53,288 nucleotides of DNA from Tritrichomonas foetus (lineage: Eukaryota > Parabasalia > Tritrichomonadida > Tritrichomonadidae). Positions 10,558 through 19,799 of this stretch are shown piece after piece. The stretch is from assembly GCA_001839685.1 (NCBI GenBank), contig MLAK01000817.1, positions 6,400 through 59,687 of the forward strand, given 5' to 3'. Every line of letters starts with the position of its first letter. The stretch's first letter is position 1. The position numbers and the translations under genes are program-made. The notes beneath the pieces were generated by a model. It made no database searches, was not told the origin of the DNA, and worked only from the letters and a program-made list of their open reading frames with translations.

Positions 10558-11892
10558 ATGAATTCCCCGAGAAAACCAACTTTAAAAGTTCTCTCAGGGG
10601 CACCTCGCAAGATTCATTCAAAATCGCCAGCACCAACATCCCCGTCTACTCAAATTACAGCCAAATCAAAATCGAACACTCCAAATAAATTGATAAAAAA
10701 TGCGACAACTGTTTCAGCTCCAAAAGCTGAAAGTGCTACTTGTTTCATCACCAAAGATGATGTCGATACAGGTCAATTTAATTCTCCTGGAGTTGTCAAA
10801 GGTGCTCCAATCACTCCCGCATTTGCCAAACAAAGATATCGCGAGTTTTTGACGACTTACGAAAATACAGAAATCAGTAATTACAAGCAAATATATTTCA
10901 TTGGCTCAACTAACAAAAAAGTGAATGGGAGAGGAGCAGCATCCAATTTTGGGTTTGATTCGCCAACGTCCTACTATAAAGTTCAAATTGGTGACCATTT
11001 AGCCTATCGTTATGAAATTGTGGCTATATTTGGTCGAGGAGCTTTTGGAGAAGTGGTGAAATGCATTGACCATAAAACCAAAGCAATTGTTGCAGTTAAA
11101 ATTCTCGTAAATACTCAATTGATGCATAAACAAGGTGCAATTGAGATTGCAAATATGCAAGTAGTTTCGAAAACAAAATCACCTTATATTGGTCAAGTCA
11201 CTGACAGTTTCACCTTTAGAAATCATCTTTGCATAGTTACAGAAGTTTTAGGCAATTCACTTCTCAAACACATGGAAATAAAAGATTTTGCTCCATTTTC
11301 AACAAAACAACTAAAGAGTGTAGTTTATGATATAACTTCTGGTCTTGTTGCAATCCATCAAGCTGGAATAATTCATGCTGATGTAAAACTAGAAAATGTT
11401 TTATTTTTAGTTGGATCTACACTTCATGTAAAAATTATTGATTTTGGTAGCAGCTGTGCTATTGGAAACACAACATACAATTATCTTCAAAGTCGCTTTT
11501 ATCGAGCTCCGGAAATCATTTTGGGCATTAAATATGGAACACCCATAGATATATGGTCTCTTGGTTGTATCGTTGCTGAATTGGCAACAGGAAAGCCGCT
11601 TTTTAGCGGACAAAATGAAGCAGACCAATTGAAAAAATTCGTTGAGGTTGTTGGCGCACCCCCCGCAGCATTAATGGCCCAAAGCCCAAGAAAGAATCAA
11701 TACACAACCTCTGATGGTAAAATTATTGGAAATCCAACACCGTTTAAGACACGACTCTCCAGTGTTTTGAAATCCAATGATCAGCCAATGATCGATTTCA
11801 TCACAAAATGCCTCGAATGGGATCCAACAAAACGAATTACTGCTGCTAAAGCTATTGCACATCCTTGGATTACCAAAACAAGAAAAGCCTAA
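10558..11892 (+). CDS. Class II DYRK-family protein kinase
   Basis: 444 residues. Residues 1-80 are a basic Pro/Ser/Thr-rich tail. Residues 85-120 (ITPAFAKQRYREFLTTYE, then YKQIYFIG) match the DH-box/NAPA region that marks class II DYRKs (DYRK2/4, Pom1, MBK-2) and assists their Tyr autophosphorylation. The kinase domain spans about 151-438: glycine loop GRGAFGEV, Lys181 in VAVK, catalytic Asp275, DFG at 295-297, activation-loop YNY (307-309), SRFYRAPE, and DIWSLGCI. The catalytic loop reads HADVKLEN; many DYRKs have HCDLKPEN, so the class-typical Pro is replaced by Leu and Cys by Ala. All catalytic residues are kept, so an active Ser/Thr kinase is expected, perhaps acting in cell-cycle or polarity control. 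The intact autophosphorylation YxY supports self-activation. Confidence 0.9.
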   Translation: MNSPRKPTLKVLSGAPRKIHSKSPAPTSPSTQITAKSKSNTPNKLIKNATTVSAPKAESATCFITKDDVDTGQFNSPGVVKGAPITPAFAKQRYREFLTTYENTEISNYKQIYFIGSTNKKVNGRGAASNFGFDSPTSYYKVQIGDHLAYRYEIVAIFGRGAFGEVVKCIDHKTKAIVAVKILVNTQLMHKQGAIEIANMQVVSKTKSPYIGQVTDSFTFRNHLCIVTEVLGNSLLKHMEIKDFAPFSTKQLKSVVYDITSGLVAIHQAGIIHADVKLENVLFLVGSTLHVKIIDFGSSCAIGNTTYNYLQSRFYRAPEIILGIKYGTPIDIWSLGCIVAELATGKPLFSGQNEADQLKKFVEVVGAPPAALMAQSPRKNQYTTSDGKIIGNPTPFKTRLSSVLKSNDQPMIDFITKCLEWDPTKRITAAKAIAHPWITKTRKA

Positions 11893-12371
11893 AACACAAT
11901 ATATTTCACAACTCAATTCAGAGCTTCGCAGAAAGTATTACTCAAAAATTAAGTAAGAACTATTTCAAAAAAATCAAGGTGAAAAAATTATTCTATTAAG
12001 ATCAAAAAGATGACAAATTTACAGAAAGTTCATTATCATGTTAAAAAAAATTATCGATAAGCAATTCATTCTCAAAGAATTAATAGTGAAGATGTATAAT
12101 AATGTGTATAGATAGAAAAATAATATAAATTTAATAGAGAATAATACTGAAAATAGAAAGAAAGAAAAAAAATAATCCTTGATTTTACAGGGTTCTATAT
12201 TTATTCGTCTATTTTCATTTTCATGATACAATATTTGTTTTTATAGAGATATTAATAAATATTGACTGAGAAAATAATTTTTTTCTTTTTCTAATAATCA
12301 TTTATAAAAAGATAAAGAAAAATCAGAAAAGATAAAGCAGAACGAGCTAGTTTTATTATTTTTCACACTAT
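11893..12371. other. Convergent intergenic spacer
   Basis: 3' flanks of the kinase (plus) and the protease (minus). It is A-rich, with no gene seen. The open frame on the minus strand at 12019-12231 is low-complexity F/I/L/Y and I do not accept it as a gene. Confidence 0.6.
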
Positions 12372-13322
12372 TTATTTTGTAATGATTACTGTTGCTGATG
12401 TAGCAACACCGCACATGTTTTGTCCACGTATGAGTCTGAAATAGCCATTTTCTCCCCATTCAGTTCCCCATGAATTTCTCAGAATCCAGTAAGGAGTTTC
12501 ACCCTCTTTTCCAAAACCAACAAGTCCAACAGCATGATCAAGAAATTCTTTCGAACAGATTTTTTCTTCATAAATTCCACCTGAGTAAATTTCGAATGTA
12601 AAATGATCAGCATCCATTCCAACAGAAACTGGACCATATTTTTCACATTTTGCTGCTAAATCATCTTCATCACCTTTCACAATTTGAAGCCATTTCGAAA
12701 AATGTCCAATAGCTTTTGACTGAACAAATCGGCATTCCCCATCAACAGCTTCGTATGGATAATCTTTGTCTTCCATTATTTTCCCTTCACATTCATCAAT
12801 TATATAATTATATGCGAATGCTGGAAGACCACCATTACATCCATGACTTAATTGCACACAGTCAACTAAAGATTGCTCAGAGAATTTGTAAAGTTTATTG
12901 TAGTTAAGGAACTCAATACCTTCACAACAATGAAGCACAGAAAACGCCCAGCAAGATCCACAATTTCCTTGATCCAAAACTGGGTTAACTGCTCCTTTTT
13001 CACGCCAATCAAGTGACTCAGCTGTGCTTTTTTGAGCATGTGTGATCATTTTAGGTGTTACATCTGAAAATCTTAATCCAAGAAGTGATCGATATTCAGA
13101 ATGTGTCATTGCCGAAAGGTGGTTCATAGAAACTTTATAGGAACTTCCTTTTGCATTATGCTCCTGTACAAAACGGAGTTTAGACATCCAAATTCCTAGG
13201 CGAAAATGATATTCGTCACCTGTGTAAAATTGATTGGTTCGCCGCATCCAAGAAACAAATGATTTCTCTTCATGTTGTAAATAAGGAACTGAGAAGGTGA
13301 CTGTCAAGAATAATGCCAACAT
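12372..13322 (-). CDS. Cathepsin L-like cysteine protease (papain family C1A)
   Basis: 316 residues: a short hydrophobic signal peptide (1-13), an I29-type inhibitory propeptide (about 20-95), then a mature protease starting near SLDWREKGAV (103-112). The active-site set is complete: Gln118 and Cys124 in DQGNCGSCWAF, His263 in DHAVGLVGFG and Asn283 in LRNSWG. The GCNGG motif (161-165) and paired Cys for three disulfides are present. Length and layout are those of secreted or lysosomal trichomonad CP proteases, which degrade host and food proteins. The propeptide is cleaved for activation. Because Tritrichomonas has many close CP paralogues, no gene number is given. It is divergent from the PDI-like gene 533 bases away; both products enter the secretory pathway. 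Confidence 0.93.
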   Translation of the reverse strand: MLALFLTVTFSVPYLQHEEKSFVSWMRRTNQFYTGDEYHFRLGIWMSKLRFVQEHNAKGSSYKVSMNHLSAMTHSEYRSLLGLRFSDVTPKMITHAQKSTAESLDWREKGAVNPVLDQGNCGSCWAFSVLHCCEGIEFLNYNKLYKFSEQSLVDCVQLSHGCNGGLPAFAYNYIIDECEGKIMEDKDYPYEAVDGECRFVQSKAIGHFSKWLQIVKGDEDDLAAKCEKYGPVSVGMDADHFTFEIYSGGIYEEKICSKEFLDHAVGLVGFGKEGETPYWILRNSWGTEWGENGYFRLIRGQNMCGVATSATVIITK

Positions 13323-13855
13323 TAGTTGATATTTAAATTTTTGAATTTGTATCGTTTATCAGAAAAATCAATCGTTTCTCACAAATCTTTCCCAATTGCT
13401 TCAAAATTTTGGATGATTATTTAAAAAGTGATGATTATTTCAATACATGGTCAAAAAAATTGATGCAAAATGTGCAGTGTTTTGTGCACATATATGGTCA
13501 TAAATGATTTATATTCAACATGGATTATCTCTGGTAATTTTTGTATTTCTTCGGTTTTTAAGTGAATAAACATTCTAATTCCTTTATATTATTCTATGAT
13601 CACTTTTTAAGCTGTGATTATAATATTGAAATTATCAGCATTAAAGACTCAGCAATCATATTTGATCAGATATATAGCCTAGTTATATGTTAAGAATTTT
13701 GTGTTAATCATAATGACATGAAATTCTCATGATGAAAAGTTAGGAACTTTATCGGTGCAATCTGGGGTGATAAAGAGATTTCAAAATTTTTATTCAAATT
13801 TCTATGTTCACAAATTTCTAAAGACAAGTGATGTAAACCAAACAAAATCAATCAT
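13323..13855. other. Divergent intergenic region
   Basis: Shared upstream region of the protease (minus) and the PDI-like gene (plus). AT-rich. A TCATA initiator-like word directly abuts the ATG of the PDI-like gene. Nothing else stands out. Confidence 0.5.
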
Positions 13856-14869
13856 ATGTTTTTTGCTTTCTTTTTCGCTTTCACACGATCGAGATATGAA
13901 GAAATAACCAATGAAAATGAAAATTCCATAATTGGTGGCAGCTCCCCAACTCTCATAAAATTTTATCTTACAGATTGCCATTATTGTCAAGAACTTAGGC
14001 CAGAATTTTTAGAAGCATCAGATATGTTTCCTGATGTTATTTTTGGAGGTGTTAATTGTGATGATTTTAAATCAATATGTGAAAAACACAAAGTTGATGG
14101 ATATCCAAGATTATTATATTTTGCACCACACAAAAGAGAAGGAATTCGATATGCAGATGAAAGAAAAGCAAATGTAATTGCTGATTTTATTGAGGAGAAA
14201 ACTAATATAAAAGCTCATCGTCCACCAAAAGCATTAATTAATGTTGATCCAAATTCGATTGATACATTTAAAATTCAAAGCGAATGTGTCTTTTTATCAT
14301 TTTGTGATCCAAATGAAAATAAATGTAAAAGATTTACCCCACAACTCCAACAAGCAGCTGTTGCTTTCCAATTAGAGGATCATATTTCAATCGGCTCAGT
14401 AAATTGTCGAAAATATCCTGATCTATGCACTGCTGGTAATATTCATGAAATTCCAACGAATTTATTTTATTTAAATGGAACTTCATATAAATATGATAAT
14501 CCCAATAATTTGAGAGGAATCATTAACTTCATAAATGAAAAATGTGGAACCGAGCGCGACTTGGATGGCTTATTAAATGATACAGCTGGACTTATTCCAG
14601 AAGCAAATGAAATTGTCAAAGAATTTCTTTCTTCTCCCGATAAAATATCGAAGATTGAACAGATGAAACAAATTGAAGGAGCTGAGTTTTATGTAAAAGT
14701 GATGGAAAGATACATTTTGCAAGGAATTGAACAAGTACATAAAGATCTCAAAAAAATGGGACACATGCTTGATGAAAAAAAAGGATCGAAAAAAGCGATT
14801 GATCAAATGAAGAAGCGATATAACATATTTTTGTTATTTGTTCCTCGTTTTGATGAAGAGGAACTATAA
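13856..14869 (+). CDS. Protein disulfide isomerase-like ER protein with D domain
   Basis: 337 residues. A short hydrophobic N-terminus (MFFAFFFAF) acts as signal peptide. The first thioredoxin domain (about 25-120) has an active site CHYC (41-44) with the following cis-Pro motif GYPRLLYF. The second thioredoxin-like domain (about 140-230) has lost CxxC: the site reads CDPNENKC, with six residues between the cysteines, but keeps the cis-Pro (IPTNLFYL). Residues about 235-325 (GLIPEANEIVKEF onward) are helical and resemble the ERp29/PDI-D domain. The C-terminus EEEL is a plausible KDEL-like retrieval signal. It probably catalyses or chaperones disulfide formation in the ER, perhaps for the divergent cysteine-rich protease. 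The a-a'-D order recalls ERp38 and similar proteins. Confidence 0.85.
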   Translation: MFFAFFFAFTRSRYEEITNENENSIIGGSSPTLIKFYLTDCHYCQELRPEFLEASDMFPDVIFGGVNCDDFKSICEKHKVDGYPRLLYFAPHKREGIRYADERKANVIADFIEEKTNIKAHRPPKALINVDPNSIDTFKIQSECVFLSFCDPNENKCKRFTPQLQQAAVAFQLEDHISIGSVNCRKYPDLCTAGNIHEIPTNLFYLNGTSYKYDNPNNLRGIINFINEKCGTERDLDGLLNDTAGLIPEANEIVKEFLSSPDKISKIEQMKQIEGAEFYVKVMERYILQGIEQVHKDLKKMGHMLDEKKGSKKAIDQMKKRYNIFLLFVPRFDEEEL

Positions 14870-15523
14870 TGTTTATTTTTCTGTTTTCATAAATAGATTC
14901 TATTCAAAACAATAACACCAAATTTTATTGAGCATTAATTGATATTATTTCTTATAATCATTGCAGTTGTACAATTGCATGCGATTTATTGTTTCTTTCA
15001 TTTTTGTTATATCCTAGAATACATAAAATTGGACTTTAAGAAACTGGCTTTTTAGAAATTTAGTTATCTCATCGTGATGAATAAATAAAGTTAGACCAGT
15101 TTTATAATGAACACTTTTCACTAATTTGACTTTTCATTTGACCTTAAATGTTCAGAGGTAACAAGTTGCACTTTATTGATTAGAATAATAGATACCAAAA
15201 GAAGAAAGAATCTCCCTTTTCTAAAAAGAACTAATAAAGTAGTCAATTTTTTGAAATACCTCATAGAAACCTCTCGAAAATAATATTGGATCCGTTTTAT
15301 CATATTTAGTAATGAAATAAATATATTATATTGTGTATTATAATGAGTAGTCTATCACACATTTTATGAAATTGTTGGCTAATTATAACACAAGATATAG
15401 CAACAATATATTTTCTTTTGACCTCTAATGGTCAATTTTTGAAGAGTCACAAAGCTTTTCTAGCAATATATCTATGTTAGTTGATTTAGTGAATATCAAG
15501 TTATTTTCTTTGTGAAAAACATT
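14870..15523. other. Intergenic spacer before the TIR element
   Basis: AT-rich. A near-palindrome GCAGTTGTACAATTGC lies at 14963-14978. No gene is seen; a 60-codon open frame on the minus strand at 15121-15303 has no recognisable features. Confidence 0.5.
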
Positions 15524-15531
15524 GATTTCAA
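15524..15531. repeat. Target-site duplication, left copy
   Basis: GATTTCAA immediately before the element end. The same 8 bases follow the right end at 16628-16635. With the preceding T it can be read as a 9-bp TGATTTCAA if the terminal T of the element belongs to the duplication. Confidence 0.85.
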
Positions 15532-16627
15532 AGATGTATACAGACCAAATAGTCTTAACGTACGAAATCACTAAAATGATCCTTATCATCAGTATTACTT
15601 AATACCATCAGTCAAAAATCAAAACCTAAATAGCTAAAAGAATGACGAAAATTTCCCTTATCGCAAACTTCGCAAATGGCCGAATTCAAAAATATTTCGA
15701 AAATGATTCTGAAGAAGCTATTGTTTCAGTTTTCGGGTGAACAGCTTTCAGTCAATTGTTAAATCTATTTTTTATAGTTATGAGCCATGTTTATTCATAG
15801 TTTTGAAATTTTGCAACAATTAAACCGAAAAAAGAGCGATTTTGGAGAAAGCCTAAAAAAAAATTGTGAGAAGCTTTTTTTCCAAGAATCACAAAGATTA
15901 TAATACTGCTTCCCATAATTCTATTTACACTTCTTCTATCGATTTTTTATTAAAAATCGCGAAAATTTTGATAGTTTTAACTCAGTGATGTTTAATTAAT
16001 TCAATTTCCATTTGACAAATAAGAATGTATTGAAATCTTTTCTGTCATAAAATTTTAGTATATGAAGAAAATAGACTGGCAGTCCTCAACAGCACATTCT
16101 CAAGCAGGGATACAGATACAACGATTGAAAGACCAAATCAAGAAAAATGGAATCCAATATGTTTTTTTCCAGACTCGATGCCAAGTGAATTTTCTGATGA
16201 ATCGCCATTTAGATGGCAAAACATTCGTAATCTTCTCATTGATGCCTAAATTTTTTTTATTTATATCAAAATTATTAATATTTTTTTTATACTTCATTTT
16301 TGTATTTTGGAAAACATTATAATTTTCGATGGAGGGTCATATGATAATAAAAAGCACGATTTACGATTAGAAATAATCAAGATATTAATACAATAAAATC
16401 ACTTTTTATCTCAATAATTCTCAGAAATTTCTGTGGGATTTATTTTTTTCTCACAATTTTTTTTTGGATTTGGTTTTCTCTGTATCTTGATTTTTAAATT
16501 ATAATATTTATATATTATTAATAGGATTACAATTAAATATTTTTTAGATGACAATAATATCAACAATTATTCATTTAGATCTCTCAATGGTCTTCTACAT
16601 CTAGAGCTAGTTAGTTTGTATACATCT
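15532..16627 (+). mobile_element. Complete 1.1-kb TIR DNA element, copy B
   Basis: A 1096-bp element with inverted ends. The left end is AGATGTATACAGAC and the right end, read inward, is AGATGTATACAAAC. Similarity between the ends fades after about 21 bp. It is flanked by an 8-bp direct repeat GATTTCAA, ambiguous with 9 bp. Copy A at 1-1010 is the same sequence in the opposite orientation. It contains one 86-codon ORF and no recognisable transposase, so it is most likely a non-autonomous cut-and-paste transposon. The 8-9 bp duplication is compatible with hAT, Merlin or Mutator-like superfamilies. The terminal bases do not clearly point to one of them. Confidence 0.88.
16062..16322 (+). CDS. 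86-aa ORF carried by the TIR element, copy B
   Basis: Same ORF as 220-480 with one residue changed. Polar, basic N-terminal half (Gln/Lys-rich helix-like segment) and hydrophobic C-terminal half. Not recognised. Nothing in it shows transposase activity, and it may be a chance frame. Confidence 0.25.
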   Translation: MKKIDWQSSTAHSQAGIQIQRLKDQIKKNGIQYVFFQTRCQVNFLMNRHLDGKTFVIFSLMPKFFLFISKLLIFFLYFIFVFWKTL

Positions 16628-16635
16628 GATTTCAA
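16628..16635. repeat. Target-site duplication, right copy
   Basis: GATTTCAA directly after the right terminal repeat, matching 15524-15531. Confidence 0.85.
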
Positions 16636-17016
16636 AAAGTTTGACTTTTGAAAATCATTCTGTTCTGAACTATTTCAATGAAAAATTCAATAGAAATAAA
16701 TGATATTTTATCGGATATCATACAATGTATTGAATTATATAAAAAGGTTGAATATTTTATTGAATAATTCTGTGAAATTGCGAAGATTAAGTCTCCTAAT
16801 CACTTTTTCATATATGATTATTTTATTTTCATAATATTGAGAAGAAAGCTTTTAATCTTCACAATCTCAATTTCACAAAAAGTGAAAATTATGTAGGAAA
16901 AATCCAATAATACTCAGAAATTTCGATATTTCTATAATTCAATTTTGAAATTGATTCACAAACCCCAGAATTATGATTTTAAATTTCGAACTTTTTCAAA
17001 GTTTTTACATTCATAA
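16636..17016. other. Intergenic spacer, promoter side of the CAMK-like kinase
   Basis: AT-rich spacer between the element and the kinase. An initiator-like TCATA at 17011-17015 abuts the ATG region. No gene or repeat otherwise. Confidence 0.5.
17011..17015 (+). promoter_or_regulatory. Candidate initiator (TCATA)
   Basis: TCATA two bases before the kinase ATG, fitting the trichomonad TCA-Y-W initiator and the very short 5' leaders known in that group. Confidence 0.4.
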
Positions 17017-18150
17017 ATGACTGATGAAAACAAAGTAAAAGCAAATGCTTTCACAGTCCCATTCACTTTTGGACACTACGTTCGACTACATAAAATAGGT
17101 GAAGGTTCTTCCTGCGTTGTCGTCATGTGCCGAAATACAAAAACAAACGAAATATTTGCATGCAAATGTGTATCACGAAAACTTCTCGTTGAAGCCGGCT
17201 TATTTATGCGCTTCGAGCAAGAAGTTCGAGTTCTCCAATCAATGCATCACCCAAACATTCTCGGCGTCAAAGATCTCGTTTTCGATGAAAATTATATATA
17301 TCTCATTAGCGAATATTGTCCGAATGGCGAACTTTTTAAATATATTATTCAAAAAGGACGACTTTTAGACGACGAGGCCAGAAAATTGTTCCGCCAGTTG
17401 ACCGACGCAATTTCCTTCATCCACTCGCGTGGAATCGCCCATCGTGATCTCAAGCCAGAGAATATTTTGATTGACGCCGATTATAACATCAAACTGACAG
17501 ATTTTGGATTATGCCATTCGACCGCCCAACAGCAGCTCCTTCGGACCCCCTGCGGGTCCCCCTACTACGCGCCACCAGAAGTTATCTACGGAGAGAAGTA
17601 CGACGGATTCAAAGGGGACGTTTGGTCACTCGGCGTGGTTCTATATGCGATGACGACGGGGGCCCTGCCCTGGACGCAGCTTCAGCCGCCCGGGCTCTTC
17701 ACCCAAATAAAGAACGGAGATTATGTTGTGCCGCCCCAGCTTTCTAACTCCCTTCGACTTCTAATCATGTCGATGATGAATGTGAATCCCGTTGCGAGAA
17801 TTGACTTGGATCATGTCATTTCGCACCCTTGGATGACCGAAGGAATGGAAATGAAACCGATACAGTCGGAAGTGAACAAGGCTTCGTTTGTACGAGTTTC
17901 ATTGAAAAAAACAACCTCGAGCCTTTTGAGCAAGTCTTCGGATGATGCCCTTAAAAATATTTATATGGACGCAAATGGACAGACAATGAATGGTGCAGCA
18001 ATCAACAAGGCAGCAGTGAAACCGAAAGCCATAATTGTGAAACCGGACAAAATGAGGTCCCCTTCAATTCCGGCCAAAATGAATAATCCGGCCCTCGCGC
18101 ATCTCGTGCGGAAAGTTCCAATATCAAATCGGAGGAAACCTATCGTGTGA
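17017..18150 (+). CDS. CAMK/CAMKL-type Ser/Thr protein kinase
   Basis: 377 residues. The kinase domain covers about 20-273: glycine loop GEGSSCVV, Lys50 in ACK, HRDLKPEN (142-149), DFG at 162-164, activation loop with Thr177 in RTPCGSPYYAPPE, DVWSLGVVLYAMTTG, and the closing HPWM. The GSPYYAPPE loop and PW pocket are those of the AMPK/SNF1-related and CHK1-like CAMKL group, usually activated by phosphorylation of the loop Thr. The 100-residue tail is basic, rich in Ser, Lys and Pro, with no UBA or KA1 domain that I can see. Codon use is unusual: the stretch 17390-17750 is far richer in G+C than neighbouring genes, with one 60-base line (17521-17580) at about two thirds G+C. The substrate is unknown. 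Confidence 0.9.
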   Translation: MTDENKVKANAFTVPFTFGHYVRLHKIGEGSSCVVVMCRNTKTNEIFACKCVSRKLLVEAGLFMRFEQEVRVLQSMHHPNILGVKDLVFDENYIYLISEYCPNGELFKYIIQKGRLLDDEARKLFRQLTDAISFIHSRGIAHRDLKPENILIDADYNIKLTDFGLCHSTAQQQLLRTPCGSPYYAPPEVIYGEKYDGFKGDVWSLGVVLYAMTTGALPWTQLQPPGLFTQIKNGDYVVPPQLSNSLRLLIMSMMNVNPVARIDLDHVISHPWMTEGMEMKPIQSEVNKASFVRVSLKKTTSSLLSKSSDDALKNIYMDANGQTMNGAAINKAAVKPKAIIVKPDKMRSPSIPAKMNNPALAHLVRKVPISNRRKPIV

Positions 18151-18184
18151 TTCAATATGTTAATTGTTATAAATTTGAAGTATT

Positions 18185-18340
18185 TTCATTCTTTAACCAT
18201 TTCCATTCTTTAACCATTTTCATTATTTAATTATTTTCATTCTTTAACCATTTCCATTCTTTAACTATTTTCATTATTTAATTATTTTCAATCTTTTACT
18301 ATTTCTATTTTGTAACCATTATTATTTTTAACTATTTCAA
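18185..18340. repeat. 17-bp minisatellite downstream of the CAMK-like kinase
   Basis: About nine tandem units related to TTCATTCTTTAACCATT. Three variants (TTCATTC..., TCCATTC..., TTCATTA...TTATT) recur in the same order, giving a 51-bp higher-order period repeated twice before the array degenerates. It begins 35 bases after the stop codon and may lie in the 3' UTR. Confidence 0.88.
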
Positions 18341-19799
18341 TTCTGTTTTGATGTTAATCTTTTTCATATGTGTAGAATTTATAATGATTTCGAATTGTTG
18401 GTAGAAATTACATATCATATAATAAAACAATAGTATCCATAAATGCTGTAATAATATGGTATATCTACCATTCGAATGATCTATTGTTCTCGAAATTGTA
18501 ATTATTCGTTTATCTTGATAACAATAAATAAATGAATATTTGAATTTATTTCCCAATAGTTACATTGCATCTTTTGTTTGTGAATTGCTAAATATGTCCA
18601 ATTAATAAATATTGATTTTATTAACAACACTTGAGTTAACGAATGATCAAAGAGTTCCTTGAGGAAATAATTCAAAGTTATTGTGAATACTCAATTGGTT
18701 GAAATATAAAGAAATAATTCGGTTGAGATGTTTTCAAAAAATCATTTGTTTCATATTCTAGCTCCGAATTCCGATCAAAAAGTTTGATTCTGAATCAAAT
18801 CATCATCGTCTCAGATAAATACAACACATTATATTTCAGATGAATAAAATATTCTCAAAGTTGCTCTCACAAATCTTGAATATAATTTCGAGTTGTGAAT
18901 AATCTAACTGCAAGATGTAAACTTCAAAAATAAATACAAAAAGAAAATTTTTTGCATTGAACCAATGATTCATTATGTTTTTTCAATGGTTCAATTCAAA
19001 TTTAATCAGATTCCTAATTACATTTTTTCAATATATGATGAGAATAAAATAATATTAAGATATTGTTACCTATAATGAAATCCAAAGTAGGGTTAAGAAA
19101 TCATCATGCGAGTGTTTTTACTAAAATATTATATGAAAATTTCGGAAGAAAATATAAGAAACGAATTATAGTTGAAGAGCATATTGGATAATAGCCATAA
19201 TATGACAATATTTGTCGAGAGTTATGAGAAAGATGATTATTCAAAATAGGTGGCCAAAAAACGAACAAAATAATAAATAATATTGTTTTCTTGGTTTCCT
19301 TTCAATTAATGGTTTGATATCTTTTGATAGTGATTGAGGTAAATATTGTATTGAATGAAAATAAGAGATGAGAGTTTTATATTTTTATTCTTGCAGAAGA
19401 ATTTGAGGGCATATCCAATAAATGAGACATTATTAAGATTTGTTTATGATAGAAAAGTAGGAAATTGTTATGAATAATTCTATATGTCATCAGAAAAATA
19501 TTGTTATAAAAGAGTTATGGAAAGATAAAAATCATTCAAATAATTAATGAATTGCTTCAATTGCTTAAGAAAAAAAGCCTGATCAATAAATTCATTTCTT
19601 ACCATTTTATTTTTTCATATTTATTTCCTTGGTTCATATCTTTTGTTGATAAAAACAAAGAAGAAACTCCCACTATTATTCAAACTAAACTGAAAAAACT
19701 GATTGATTTATGAAATTTTTATAATTTGACGATATAAAACAAACCAAATTTTGAAAGAATATAATATATTTTCAACAAAAAAATATTCTCAAAAATCAA
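18341..19799. other. Long intergenic region before the cyclase
   Basis: About 1.46 kb of AT-rich DNA without a convincing gene, tRNA or repeat. It probably holds the upstream control region of the cyclase. Confidence 0.6.

Noticed and set aside
12019..12231. 70-codon ORF on the minus strand
   Set aside because: Low-complexity Phe/Ile/Leu/Tyr translation of A/T-rich spacer.
17511..17747. Overlapping 78-codon ORF in the GC-rich part of the CAMK-like kinase
   Set aside because: A shadow frame caused by local GC richness; the kinase frame has all catalytic motifs.
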